From: RUG12461 sp045657665
GTDB taxonomy: Bacteria; Bacillota; Clostridia; Lachnospirales; Lachnospiraceae
Reading direction: 5' to 3'
Assembly: GCA_045657665.1 (NCBI GenBank)
Contig: JAZOTN010000007.1
Location: 1 to 59,843, forward strand
DNA: 59,843 bases
Shown here: in pieces, positions 16,132 through 24,566 of the stretch
Position numbering within the stretch: the stretch's first letter is position 1
Layout: every line of letters starts with the position of its first letter
Translations under genes and position numbers: made by a program
Notes under the pieces: model-generated
Database searches by the model: none
What the model saw: the letters and a program-made list of their open reading frames with translations, nothing else
What the model was told of the DNA's origin: nothing

Positions 16132-17199
16132 TTACGCCTTATTTTCGGATTTTTCAATCACCCCGCCGCCAGCCACATGGTCTCCTTCGTAAAACACGAT
16201 CGACTGTCCGGGGGTAGGCGCCCTCTGCGGCTCATCGAAATTAGCCGTTAGTTCCGAATTCCCGGTCATTCTGATCGTGCAGGGCGATGCTTTTTTCGCA
16301 TAACGGAGCTTTGCCATAAAGCGGCCTTCTTCAAACGGCTGCACTCCCATCAGACGCACATCTTTCGCATATACTTCTTTTACAAAAAGATCCTCGCTTT
16401 CCCCCAGCACAACCTCATTCCGGTCCGCACGAAGCTCGGTTACGAAAACGGGATGACCGAAAGAAACCCCAAGGCCCTTCCGCTGGCCGATCGTGTAATG
16501 GATAAGCCCCTTATGGATCCCGAGCACGTTTCCGTTTTTATCCACAAAATTCCCGGGGGTCGAAGGTATCCCCTGGCGTGACAAGAACCCCGCATAATCT
16601 GTTCCGGAAAAGAAACAGATCTCCTGGCTGTCGGCGAGATGCGCCGCCGGAAGCCCTGCTTCCTCCGCGATCTTTCGTACCTCCGATTTTTCTAGGCCAC
16701 CAACCGGAAAGACCGTTCTCTCAAGCTGCTCCTGTGAAAGCCTCCAGAGTACATAGGTCTGGTCCTTCGTCGCGGATGCGGAATTCCGGATCGCAAGACG
16801 TCCGTTTGAAAGTCTCTCCACCTTTGCATAATGTCCTGTCGCGACGTAATCTGCCGAAATTTCATCCGCCGCAAGTATCAGCCCCGCCCATTTCACCGTG
16901 GGATTGCACATGATGCATGGGTTCGGTGTCCGTCCTCTTTCGTATTCGCGGAGGAAATTATCGACAACGTGTTCCTTAAATTCTTTTTTCAGATTGATGG
17001 TCCGGTGCCGGATCCCGATGATCTCAGCCGCCGCTTTTGCGAGGCGGATATCATGCGAATCACCGGTTTCTTCGAAGCTGTCTCCCTCCTCCCAGGTCTC
17101 CACCGTGAGGCCCGTTACGTCATACCCCTGCTTTTTCAGAAGAAGCGCCGCTACCGAGGAATCCACTCCGCCGGACATTCCAACGATTGCTTTTTTCAT
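16132..17199 (-). CDS. mnmA: tRNA-specific 2-thiouridylase MnmA
   Basis: 355 residues. PP-loop GMSGGVDSSVAALLL at residues 7-21; catalytic cysteines in NPCIMCNPTVKW (about 97-108) and SQEICFF (about 194-200). It thiolates U34 of Glu, Gln and Lys tRNAs using sulfur from a cysteine desulfurase. It is downstream of efp, both being translation-quality genes, with a terminator in the 76-base gap. Confidence 0.96.
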   Translation of the reverse strand: MKKAIVGMSGGVDSSVAALLLKKQGYDVTGLTVETWEEGDSFEETGDSHDIRLAKAAAEIIGIRHRTINLKKEFKEHVVDNFLREYERGRTPNPCIMCNPTVKWAGLILAADEISADYVATGHYAKVERLSNGRLAIRNSASATKDQTYVLWRLSQEQLERTVFPVGGLEKSEVRKIAEEAGLPAAHLADSQEICFFSGTDYAGFLSRQGIPSTPGNFVDKNGNVLGIHKGLIHYTIGQRKGLGVSFGHPVFVTELRADRNEVVLGESEDLFVKEVYAKDVRLMGVQPFEEGRFMAKLRYAKKASPCTIRMTGNSELTANFDEPQRAPTPGQSIVFYEGDHVAGGGVIEKSENKA

Positions 17200-17226
17200 G
17201 ACTCAATTCTTTCGTTCCATAAACAG

Positions 17227-17252
17227 AAAAGGGTTTCGCATACGCGAAACCC
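17227..17252 (-). terminator. Terminator of efp
   Basis: GGGTTTCGC (17231-17239) and GCGAAACCC (17244-17252) around ATAC; the minus strand continues with TTTTC (17226-17230). Confidence 0.85.
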
Positions 17253-17275
17253 CATAAGCCGATTCGAATGTCTCC

Positions 17276-17833
17276 TTAAACGCGTGACAGATACTCCCCG
17301 GTACGCGTATCGATCTTAATCACATCCTCCTGATCCACGAACAGCGGTACATTGACCGTTGCTCCTGTCTCCACGGTAGCCGGCTTCGTTGCACCGGTTG
17401 CGGTATCGCCCTTGAATCCCGGCTCGGTTTCCGTGATCTTCAGTTCCACAAAGAGCGGCGGTTCAACTGCGAACACGTTGCCGTTATGCGAGCAGACCTT
17501 TACCATCTCATTCTCTTTGACAAACTTCAGCGCGTCACCGATCGTCTCCTTGTTGAGCGCGACCTGGTCATAGGTCTCGACATCCATGAAATAATAAAGA
17601 TCACCATCCGCATAAAGATACTGCATATCCTTGCGGTCGATCCTTGCGGTCGGGCACTTCTCGGTTGGGCGGAAGGTTTTTTCCACCACGCCGCCGTTGA
17701 TAATGTTTTTAAGCTTGGTACGGACAAACGCCGCGCCCTTTCCCGGTTTTACATGCTGAAACTCTATGATCTGATAAATATTTCCTTCGTATTCAATCGT
17801 CACACCGTTTCTGAAATCACCTGCTGAAATCAT
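17276..17833 (-). CDS. efp: Translation elongation factor P
   Basis: 185 residues. KOW-like N-terminal domain with the tip loop HVKPGKGAAFVRTKL; the modified residue position is the lysine of PGKGAAF. Central DRKDMQYLY and C-terminal OB domain ending KIDTRTGEYLSRV. It relieves ribosome stalling at polyproline. It has its own promoter and terminator. Confidence 0.96.
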   Translation of the reverse strand: MISAGDFRNGVTIEYEGNIYQIIEFQHVKPGKGAAFVRTKLKNIINGGVVEKTFRPTEKCPTARIDRKDMQYLYADGDLYYFMDVETYDQVALNKETIGDALKFVKENEMVKVCSHNGNVFAVEPPLFVELKITETEPGFKGDTATGATKPATVETGATVNVPLFVDQEDVIKIDTRTGEYLSRV

Positions 17834-17878
17834 TTAAAAATCCTCCTGAAATATCCTGTTTAAAAACTCACTTGACCT

Positions 17879-17907
17879 ATTTTAATATAAGAATAGCGCA
17901 AATTCAA
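17879..17907 (-). promoter_or_regulatory. Promoter of efp
   Basis: Minus strand TTGAAT (17902-17907), 17-base spacer, TAAAAT (17879-17884), 40 bases upstream of the start. Confidence 0.6.
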
Positions 17908-17913
17908 GTCTTT

Positions 17914-20457
17914 TCACAACTCTTCCCTGACGCGGCAGGAACATACGAGCTTCTCTTCATCTCCCTCCATCGTCTTCACCGCCTTCAGAAGAACTCTGAG
18001 CGCTTCTCCGTTCCTCAGCAACCGATAGTTCAAACGAAAACTCCCGGTTCTTTGAATTTCCATCAAAATCTTCTCTTTGGTGAACGCTGCGATAAATGCC
18101 GCCCGGTCTTCCTTATGGACAAGGGTTCCCGCATCCCTGCGGCATGCGGCGAAGAAATCATCGCCTGTCCGTTCTATTCTGAGATCTCCATACTCAGGAT
18201 CCGGACGATATTCCTCGAAGTAGTCCTTCTCCAGATCCACATGGAAAAGGAACAGATAATCATCGGATAAGGCCCTCGCCACCCCTGTATATGTGAGAGC
18301 TTTTACAGAATCGTGATCCTCCATGATCTCCAGCATGATGACGGCTACGGCACTGACGTGGTTCACCGGATTTTCCGAGAGTTTCCGCATCAGAATCTTC
18401 AGCTTTTTCCGGTCGGCAGTATTCTCGTCTATGATCAGCTGCCCTCCGTATTTTGCACATCGCTCCAGTGTCTTCATGAAAAATGAGCCGTAACCGTTCC
18501 CGTAAATATCCAGCCTTGTGCGGACAAAGGCATTTGACATCTGAAACAGGTCCATCAGCAATTTCTGATAGGTTTGATTGCATCGGATGATCGCCACATC
18601 CGACTCTCCGACCTCAAAAATTGCGGCAGGCTGTGTGTTGAAGTATTCTCCCGATCCTGCATGTTCATTGAGGGAAGGCGTGATATCATAGAGGTTCACA
18701 CGACCGATCACGGAGTAATAGTCGGACTCTTTCGGATTTTCAAATCCAATCTGTGTCCCTGTTTCGTAACGGTGATAGATTTCCTTCAGAGGAAGCGGTT
18801 TGCAGAAATAGAATCCCTGCATCTTGGTGGCTCCGACTTCCTTTAAGAACTCCACCTGTTCCGCGGTCTCGACTCCCTCCACCACAGTCTCCATACCGAG
18901 ATTCATCGCCATCTTGATAAGCTCGCTGATGATGATACGGCTTTTTTTGCCACGATCAAACTGCCGCATAAACTGCATATCCAGCTTAACGGTATCAAAG
19001 CTGATGGTCGGCAGGATATCCGGCGAAGAATACCCGCTGCCGTAATCATCCATCCAGACGTGGAATCCCAGCTTGTTAAAGTCCTCTGCCCGTTCTCTGA
19101 TATATTCCAGATCCGCCCCGACCGCACTCTCGGTGATCTCGATCGTCAGCATGTCCCGCCCGATATGTGCGGCATCCACGCGATCTTTGATCTCCTTTAC
19201 AATATCGCAGGACCTGAAATCCGCTCTGGAAATATTCACGGAGGTAGGAACCACAAAAAATCCATCCGATCCCATTGACTGCATTTTCCGAAGAACCTGT
19301 TCCACCACAAAGAGGTCGAGCTTATATACGACTCCGGCATCCTCAAGTGCAGGGATAAAATCCGCAGGGGAAAGAAAACCGAGGATCGGGTCGATCCAGC
19401 GCGCCAATGCCTCTTCATCACAGACAGATCCGTTTGCCGACCGGATGATCGGCTGATAGTAAACCTGAATCCAGCCTTCCCTGAGCGCCTTATCCAGGTT
19501 TTCCAGCACATAGCTTCGCATCCGTGCTTTTTTCGCCAGTTCTTCCGTATAAAAGCTATATACAGAAACAGTACTCTCCCGGTTCTGATCCCCTGCCATC
19601 TTTGCCTGATCTATCGCAGGGCCGATGCTTCCTGTTTCCGGTACTGAAAGACAGATCCCGACCCGAAGCGTAAGGCTCTCTCCGTCCTCCAGTTTTTCGC
19701 ATTCCGCGAACACCTGCTCCAGTTTCTTCTCCAGACCATCTTCGGAAGTAAGGACCACGAAGTGATCCGCACCAAAACGGCAGCAATTCACGTTGGAGTA
19801 GAAACGGACGAGGATGTCCCTGAGTCCAAGGATTAGCCGATCTCCCTGAGCAAATCCGAACTTTTGGTTATAGCCCTTCATGTTGTTGAAATCAAAGTGC
19901 AGAATCGCCGGCTTTTTCCCCGCCTTTCGCATATCCACGCAAGAATCTTCCGCAAGTTTAAAAAAATAGTTCGTAGCAGGAAGTCCCGTCATCAGATCAT
20001 AGTTTTTGGCCTGTGCACCCTTGGAAGGATCCAGCATGGATTCCATTACCTGATCAAACAACGCCTTTTTCTCATCGGAATAAGGGCCTTCATCCATATA
20101 CCAGAGCACGGCCAGTCTGGCGCCATCCTGCGTATACACATGTCTCCCGCATGCATGAAAGATACGGTAAGCATTTCCCGACTTGGAACGATGAAGGATG
20201 TCATAGTCCCCGCCCTCTTTCGCAAAGGCAAGCACCGCATTTCCGATTCTTGCCACATCATCCGGATGATCATTGTCAAAAATATGATGCTCCAGCTGAT
20301 CCATCGCGTCTTCACGTCTGATCTGAAAAATATCACAGAACCCGTCTGAAACGACTAGTGGAATGATGCGGCTCTCCACCATCTGAAAAATCGCATATGG
20401 AATACAGCTTTTTTCCAGAATCGTTTTTGTTCTGTCGTCAAATTGATATTTCCCCAT
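17914..20457 (-). CDS. Degenerate GGDEF plus EAL domain protein, likely c-di-GMP phosphodiesterase
   Basis: 847 residues. An N-terminal PAS-like region (about 1-130) is followed by a GGDEF domain whose active-site motif has become FGADHFVV (about 225-232), so cyclase activity is unlikely. The EAL domain keeps the key motifs: EEALARW (about 350), the DDYGSGYSS loop (about 490), KLDMQF and VEGVET. A C-terminal PAS/sensor-like region follows (about 600-847). No membrane segment is seen, so it is probably cytoplasmic. It starts 18 bases after rpiB and may be co-transcribed with it. Confidence 0.88.
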   Translation of the reverse strand: MGKYQFDDRTKTILEKSCIPYAIFQMVESRIIPLVVSDGFCDIFQIRREDAMDQLEHHIFDNDHPDDVARIGNAVLAFAKEGGDYDILHRSKSGNAYRIFHACGRHVYTQDGARLAVLWYMDEGPYSDEKKALFDQVMESMLDPSKGAQAKNYDLMTGLPATNYFFKLAEDSCVDMRKAGKKPAILHFDFNNMKGYNQKFGFAQGDRLILGLRDILVRFYSNVNCCRFGADHFVVLTSEDGLEKKLEQVFAECEKLEDGESLTLRVGICLSVPETGSIGPAIDQAKMAGDQNRESTVSVYSFYTEELAKKARMRSYVLENLDKALREGWIQVYYQPIIRSANGSVCDEEALARWIDPILGFLSPADFIPALEDAGVVYKLDLFVVEQVLRKMQSMGSDGFFVVPTSVNISRADFRSCDIVKEIKDRVDAAHIGRDMLTIEITESAVGADLEYIRERAEDFNKLGFHVWMDDYGSGYSSPDILPTISFDTVKLDMQFMRQFDRGKKSRIIISELIKMAMNLGMETVVEGVETAEQVEFLKEVGATKMQGFYFCKPLPLKEIYHRYETGTQIGFENPKESDYYSVIGRVNLYDITPSLNEHAGSGEYFNTQPAAIFEVGESDVAIIRCNQTYQKLLMDLFQMSNAFVRTRLDIYGNGYGSFFMKTLERCAKYGGQLIIDENTADRKKLKILMRKLSENPVNHVSAVAVIMLEIMEDHDSVKALTYTGVARALSDDYLFLFHVDLEKDYFEEYRPDPEYGDLRIERTGDDFFAACRRDAGTLVHKEDRAAFIAAFTKEKILMEIQRTGSFRLNYRLLRNGEALRVLLKAVKTMEGDEEKLVCSCRVREEL

Positions 20458-20475
20458 ATACCTCTCTCCTACGCT

Positions 20476-20928
20476 TCAATCAGCGTTCCCCTGATTCTCG
20501 ATCGCCATGATGGAGTCTACCCGCATCTGATGGCGACCGCCTTCGAATTCAGCCGTCAGGTAAGCTTTCACAATCTCCTTCGCCATCTCGGAGCCCACGA
20601 TGCGGGCACCGAACGCAATAATATTCGCATTGTTATGACGCTTTACAAGCGAGGCCGTAACAGGTTCGGAGCAGACCGCTGCGCGTATCCCTTTCACCTT
20701 GTTCGCGGCAAGGGAAATCCCGACTCCGGTTCCGCAGATCAGAATCCCACAGTCATATTCCCCTGATGAGACAGCACGAGCCACCTTTTCCCCGTATTCC
20801 GCATAATTACAGCTCTCGCTTTCATCCGTTCCGAAATTGGTCACTTCATGCCCCATGGACTTTACATACTCCATGATCTCATTCTTCAGTGAAACGGCTG
20901 TGTGGTCATTTCCGATCACGATCTTCAT
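20476..20928 (-). CDS. rpiB: Ribose-5-phosphate isomerase B
   Basis: 150 residues. MKIVIGNDHTAVSLKNEI start, the active-site cysteine in EYDCGILICGTGVGISLAAN, and VGSEMAKEIV towards the end are typical of RpiB/LacAB. It interconverts ribose-5- and ribulose-5-phosphate. It is 9 bases downstream of the yqeG-like gene and forms an operon with it and the EAL gene. Confidence 0.94.
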   Translation of the reverse strand: MKIVIGNDHTAVSLKNEIMEYVKSMGHEVTNFGTDESESCNYAEYGEKVARAVSSGEYDCGILICGTGVGISLAANKVKGIRAAVCSEPVTASLVKRHNNANIIAFGARIVGSEMAKEIVKAYLTAEFEGGRHQMRVDSIMAIENQGNAD

Positions 20929-20937
20929 GTTGACCTC

Positions 20938-21483
20938 CTAAACCTTCTTATGTATTTCCATTTCGCGGTGTCCCGCCCTGCAATACAGACGGTACCCAAG
21001 CAAGATAAAAAACTCGAGCATACGCTTTAAGACGATCTGGATCTCTTCCTTCGGATGGATCTTCCTCACAAGAACGGAATAGATCCCCACGCGGCGCGCC
21101 CCCCAGACATCCGTAAAGATCTGGTCACCGACAAAAAGCGTGGAGGCTGTATCCGTCCCCATCATCTCCATCGCCTTTTGGTAGCCTGCGCGTCCCGGTT
21201 TTCCGGCCTTATATAGATACTGAACATGGGAACTGTCAATAAGACCGTCCCGGAACATTTTTACGCGCGGTTCCTTATTATTGGAAAGCAGTACGACCTG
21301 AAAGCCGAGCAGCCTCAATTCTTCAAACAGCCCCCGTGCCTTGTCATCTGCGGGAGCGCCATGCGGCACAAGTGTATTATCAATGTCAAAAATGATCCCG
21401 CGGATTCCCTCTTCCCGGAATCGTTTGAAGTCAATCTCATATGTCGAGGAGAGGTATTCATCCGGATATAAACTACAACTCAT
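20938..21483 (-). CDS. YqeG-family HAD phosphatase
   Basis: 181 residues from ATG 21483. HAD motif I is FDIDNTLVPHGAP (about residues 31-43) and motif II/III elements are VVLLSNNKEPR and GKPGRAGYQKAM, VGDQIFTDVWGA. This is the IIIA subfamily, often next to shikimate or ribosome-assembly GTPase genes. The frame is open upstream to TTG 21519, but that codon is the -35 box. The ATG directly follows the -10 box, so the mRNA seems to have no 5' leader. Confidence 0.88.
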   Translation of the reverse strand: MSCSLYPDEYLSSTYEIDFKRFREEGIRGIIFDIDNTLVPHGAPADDKARGLFEELRLLGFQVVLLSNNKEPRVKMFRDGLIDSSHVQYLYKAGKPGRAGYQKAMEMMGTDTASTLFVGDQIFTDVWGARRVGIYSVLVRKIHPKEEIQIVLKRMLEFFILLGYRLYCRAGHREMEIHKKV

Positions 21484-21489
21484 ATTACT

Positions 21490-21519
21490 ATTATAAGGGC
21501 GTTTTTTCCAATGCGTCAA
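21490..21519 (-). promoter_or_regulatory. Promoter giving a leaderless yqeG-like mRNA
   Basis: Minus strand TTGACG (21514-21519), 18-base spacer, perfect TATAAT (21490-21495), then six bases and ATG (21483). Transcription would start on or beside the A of the start codon, and no Shine-Dalgarno precedes it. Confidence 0.75.
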
Positions 21520-21567
21520 TAGAAAAGGAACTTTCGGCTATTTCTTTGATGAGGGGTATCTGGAGGA

Positions 21568-21610
21568 CAGCACGATCGGCGGCCTGTCTCCCAGAACCGT
21601 CCTCTCTCTC
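21568..21610. repeat. Degenerate REP-like palindrome
   Basis: Contains CCTGTCTCCCAGAACCGTCCTCTC, partly matching the better copy at 22546-22572 (core AGAACCGTCC between GACAG/CTGTC-type arms). Lies just after the esterase gene. Confidence 0.4.
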
Positions 21611-21621
21611 CTCTCTGTTTC

Positions 21622-22410
21622 CTACCTTCTCAGGAACCGCCCGATCGCGGCCCTGACCTCCTCCATATGTCCATGATAGCAATGGTCGGCGCCTTTGATG
21701 ATCTCCAATTTGCAGTCGGCGTATTGATCCGCCGCGTCATATGCGAATTGTACCGGGATCACTTCATCGGCATCACCGTGAACAATGAGCACGGGGTCCT
21801 TAAAGCGTTTTATGCACTCTTCTACAGGGATCAGCTGTGCTATTCTGAAATAGTTCCCCCCTAAAGTCAGCGTTTCCGGATCAACCTCAAAGCCCGGTGT
21901 TACAGCACGCCTGATCTCAGATGGAATATGCTCCGGATCAAATTCACCGCCTAATGTATTCCCTTTATTCGCGTCAACCGGTATGCTGATTGCAGGTGAC
22001 AGCGGCATGATCCCCGCTAATCTATCATGCTCCAGCGCCCCGACGATGATCGTAAGGAGGCCCCCCTGGGAATGCCCCGCCAGATAGAGCTCGGTTACAA
22101 ACGGGAGCTTAGACGCATAATCAACAACCGTCATCATCTGATCGATCCATTTTATCAATGTATGATCCTTAAACTCCCCGTCACTCGTTCCGTGTCCGTA
22201 CATTTCAACGCGAAGTACCGAAAACCCGTTATCAAGGAACTCATCCCTTACCCCAAGGATATGCTCCTCCTCCATATGCCCGGTAAAGCCATGCACCAGT
22301 ATGGCTAGCGGGCCCTTCTCATCATCCGACCGGATCGATGACGGGCGCTCCAGTTTGCTGTGGATCTTCCGTCCATCACTCATTATATTGCATTCTTTGA
22401 TACTCGTCAT
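21622..22410 (-). CDS. Alpha/beta hydrolase, feruloyl/cinnamoyl-esterase-like
   Basis: 262 residues from ATG 22410, which has GGAGGA eight bases upstream; the extension to 22518 lies in repeat sequence. Oxyanion motif HGFTGH (about 40), nucleophile elbow GHSQGG (about 112), acid in HGDADEVIP (about 210) and histidine in GADHCYHGH (about 238). The arrangement resembles the Butyrivibrio Est1E-type feruloyl esterases that release ferulate from plant fibre. Substrate is inferred. It is a single gene bordered on both sides by REP-like repeats. Confidence 0.82.
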   Translation of the reverse strand: MTSIKECNIMSDGRKIHSKLERPSSIRSDDEKGPLAILVHGFTGHMEEEHILGVRDEFLDNGFSVLRVEMYGHGTSDGEFKDHTLIKWIDQMMTVVDYASKLPFVTELYLAGHSQGGLLTIIVGALEHDRLAGIMPLSPAISIPVDANKGNTLGGEFDPEHIPSEIRRAVTPGFEVDPETLTLGGNYFRIAQLIPVEECIKRFKDPVLIVHGDADEVIPVQFAYDAADQYADCKLEIIKGADHCYHGHMEEVRAAIGRFLRR

Positions 22411-22500
22411 AATGCAGATCCTCCGGAATGATATTCCCTTCTGTTCCAAATGTAAGCATAACATAAACGGAAGCAGCCGGATATAGTCTCTTCGGAAATA

Positions 22501-22537
22501 AAAAAAACCTGCGACCAACTGATCGCAGGAATACTTT
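22501..22537. terminator. Bidirectional terminator-like hairpin
   Basis: CCTGCGA (22508-22514) pairs with TCGCAGG (22523-22529); A run on one side (22501-22507) and T run (22535-22540) on the other. It can end the 22574-22933 transcript on the minus strand. Confidence 0.75.
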
Positions 22538-22545
22538 TTTGATTA

Positions 22546-22572
22546 AGAGACAGAGAACCGTCCCCTGTCTCT
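22546..22572. repeat. REP-like palindrome
   Basis: AGAGACAG (22546-22553), spacer with AGAACCGTCC, then CTGTCTCT (22565-22572). I recognise this GACAG...AACCGTCCCCTGTC pattern as a dispersed palindrome in Clostridia, usually linked to REP-associated tyrosine transposases; no transposase is here. Confidence 0.6.
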
Positions 22573-22573
22573 T

Positions 22574-22933
22574 TTACAGATCAAAATTCTCGGGAACGGC
22601 ACCGGTCTTTGCGTTCTCGCCGACAAAGAACTGATACTGCTGGAGAACCTGGTCTTTTCTCATATCGGAAATGGCCTTCTCCATATCGAGCGACTTCAGA
22701 TCCGCGTCCGCACCCTTCATCTGAACATTCTCATTTGGGCGGTACATCTTTGCGTAATCATAAGATCCGAATTTCTGTTCCGGCCTCGCTGCGTTCTGCT
22801 GCTCTGTCTTCGGTGCAAGTTCTTCTTTTTTCTCTTTTGCGGCAACCGCAACATCCTCGTTCTTGACTGCAGCTGCTTTTATTGTTGTGTAATCGTAATA
22901 CCCGGAAAACGGGCGGATTCCTGAAATATTCAT
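22574..22933 (-). CDS. Hypothetical protein with short MNISG N-terminus
   Basis: 119 residues, ATG 22933 behind GGGGAGAAAAAG. Low-complexity charged middle (AKEKKEELAPKTEQQNAARP), aromatic SYDYAKMYRP, and a C-terminal FFVGEN segment. No signal peptide or membrane segment. The N-terminus (MNISGIRPFSGYYDY) has the same style as proteins of the array at 47-55 kb, so it may belong to the same loosely defined Lachnospiraceae group. Function unknown. Confidence 0.7.
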   Translation of the reverse strand: MNISGIRPFSGYYDYTTIKAAAVKNEDVAVAAKEKKEELAPKTEQQNAARPEQKFGSYDYAKMYRPNENVQMKGADADLKSLDMEKAISDMRKDQVLQQYQFFVGENAKTGAVPENFDL

Positions 22934-22999
22934 AGTCTTTTTCTCCCCTACTCCACAATATATATCGGCGGAATGGTGAAAGAATTAACCCCTGAAGTA

Positions 23000-23452
23000 T
23001 TATTTGTCCAATATTTTTTTCAGCTCGTTCATAAAGGTGTTTACGTCTTTGAATTCACGATAAACGGACGCAAAACGCACATAAGCAACTTCGTCCAGCG
23101 CCTGCAGCTTATTCATCACGACTTCTCCGATCTCCGAGCTCGGGATCTCCTTCTCTTCCTTTCCGAAGATCTCCGTCTCCACATCGTCGATCAGCTCATT
23201 GATCTCGTTGATCGAAACCGGACGCTTATGGCACGCACCGAGAACCCCCGCTTCGATCTTGCTGCGGTCATATTGTTCACGGCTGTTGTCCTTTTTAATG
23301 ACAACAAGCGGGATCGTCTCCACCTTCTCATAGGTCGTAAAACGTTTCCCGCACTCATCACAAAGACGCCGTCTGCGGATGCTGGTATTATCATCGGCGG
23401 GACGGCTGTCAATTACCCTCGTATCTTCGCTGTTGCAAAAAGGACATTTCAT
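23000..23452 (-). CDS. nrdR: Transcriptional repressor NrdR
   Basis: 150 residues from ATG 23452, with GAGGAG upstream. N-terminal zinc ribbon MKCPFCNSEDTRVIDSR and LCDECGKRF, then an ATP-cone (VVIKKDNSREQYDRSKIEAG). NrdR senses ATP/dATP and represses ribonucleotide reductase genes. It has a consensus promoter. Why it follows the fatty-acid operon is not clear; it appears separately transcribed. Confidence 0.96.
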   Translation of the reverse strand: MKCPFCNSEDTRVIDSRPADDNTSIRRRRLCDECGKRFTTYEKVETIPLVVIKKDNSREQYDRSKIEAGVLGACHKRPVSINEINELIDDVETEIFGKEEKEIPSSEIGEVVMNKLQALDEVAYVRFASVYREFKDVNTFMNELKKILDK

Positions 23453-23498
23453 AACGTGCTTTCTCCTCTCAAACAAATGGGATTACCCATACGAAGAT

Positions 23499-23527
23499 AT
23501 TATATTTATTTTTAAGTTTTGTGTCAA
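23499..23527 (-). promoter_or_regulatory. Promoter of nrdR
   Basis: Minus strand TTGACA (23522-23527), 17-base spacer, TATAAT (23499-23504): a perfect consensus. It lies between the end of fabT and nrdR. Confidence 0.85.
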
Positions 23528-23570
23528 CTTTTTCTCAACATCTTGTGCAAAAAGCTGTCAATCATACTTT

Positions 23571-24044
23571 TTATGCACCCTTTTTCCCGGGATGGATCTC
23601 CACGGATGGTATTTTGACCTCGCTCATCAGCTCCCCGGACATTCCTTTTAAGATAAGGTTCAGCTCATCGATCTGTTCCTTGGAAAAATACTCCTCCGAC
23701 CGCTTCGCAACCGTGGAAACATAGCTCTGGGAAAGATTGAAGTAGTCGTAATACTTGTCCGTAACCCGGAGGTGATACTCCCTCCGGTCTTTCTCCGACT
23801 GGATCTTTTCAATATATCCTTTTTTGATCAGGCTGTTCACCTTATACGCCGCATTCGGAGAGGAAACGTTGATGAAATTCGCAAACTCCGCCACCGTCGG
23901 CTCCCTGAGCGCATAGATGATCTCCACGCAAAACAGTTCCACGGTCGTCAGCGAAGTTTCTCTCGAATGGATCTTTGCGAACATTTCCTGATAAAAGTGT
24001 ACCTTGAACTTTGTATAAACGTCTGTCAGATTCTGTTCCAGCAT
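23571..24044 (-). CDS. fabT: MarR-family regulator of fatty-acid synthesis (FabT-like)
   Basis: 157 residues from ATG 24044 (GGAAAGGAC upstream). A MarR winged helix is seen: LTTVELFCVEIIYAL, PTVAEFANFINVSSPNAAYKVNSL recognition region, and wing GYIEKIQSEKDRREYHLRVT. It is the last gene of the fab operon, so by context it is the FabT-type repressor that uses acyl-ACP as co-repressor. Candidate operators flank the acpP promoter at 33.2-33.3 kb. Being distal rather than first in the operon is unusual compared with streptococci. Confidence 0.85.
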   Translation of the reverse strand: MLEQNLTDVYTKFKVHFYQEMFAKIHSRETSLTTVELFCVEIIYALREPTVAEFANFINVSSPNAAYKVNSLIKKGYIEKIQSEKDRREYHLRVTDKYYDYFNLSQSYVSTVAKRSEEYFSKEQIDELNLILKGMSGELMSEVKIPSVEIHPGKKGA

Positions 24045-24079
24045 GATGAGTCCTTTCCGGTAAATAAACGTTTTTTTCA

Positions 24080-24520
24080 TCATACCTCTTTTCTGTCTCC
24101 AATGGCAAACGATATTTCCGCCCTGGCCGCAATCTTCCCGTTAACGGTTGCAACTGCCTCGCCGAAACCGAGCGGTCCCTTCCGCGCCGTAAGTGTGCAG
24201 GATAGTTCCAGCACATCCCCGGGCGTGACCTGCGCTTTGAACCTCGCATTTTTGATCCCGCCGAAAAAGACGATCTTTCCCTGATTTTCCTCTTCCGTAA
24301 GAAGCGCTACGGCACCGACCTGCGCAAGTGCTTCTATGATCAGCACTCCCGGCATCACCGGCTGCCCGGGAAAATGTCCTAAGAACTGCATCTCATTTGC
24401 CGAGACACATTTGATCCCGGTAGCCTTTACACCGGGCTCACATCCCGTGATCCGGTCGACCATAAGGAATGGATACCGGTGAGGAAGGATCTTTTGAATT
24501 TCCGCTGAATTCAGTTCCAT
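24080..24520 (-). CDS. fabZ: 3-hydroxyacyl-ACP dehydratase FabZ
   Basis: 146 residues, hot-dog fold. Catalytic histidine in LPHRYPFLMVDRI (about residues 11-23) and glutamate in PGVLIIEALAQ (about 57-67). It dehydrates 3-hydroxyacyl-ACP in the elongation cycle. Its stop overlaps the open frame of fabT and it follows fabF by 46 bases. It is the only dehydratase in the window. Confidence 0.95.
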   Translation of the reverse strand: MELNSAEIQKILPHRYPFLMVDRITGCEPGVKATGIKCVSANEMQFLGHFPGQPVMPGVLIIEALAQVGAVALLTEEENQGKIVFFGGIKNARFKAQVTPGDVLELSCTLTARKGPLGFGEAVATVNGKIAARAEISFAIGDRKEV

Positions 24521-24566
24521 GATAATACCGCCTTTCTCTATTTCAGAAACTCCGAGGAAATCTTCT

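Noticed and set aside
15297..16217. Plus-strand open frame of 306 codons
   Set aside because: Antisense to ilvE; Arg/His/Cys-rich translation with no family features.
17834..17913. c-di-GMP riboswitch near the EAL gene
   Set aside because: The sequence lacks the conserved GEMM core and the EAL gene is on the other side of the intergenic region.
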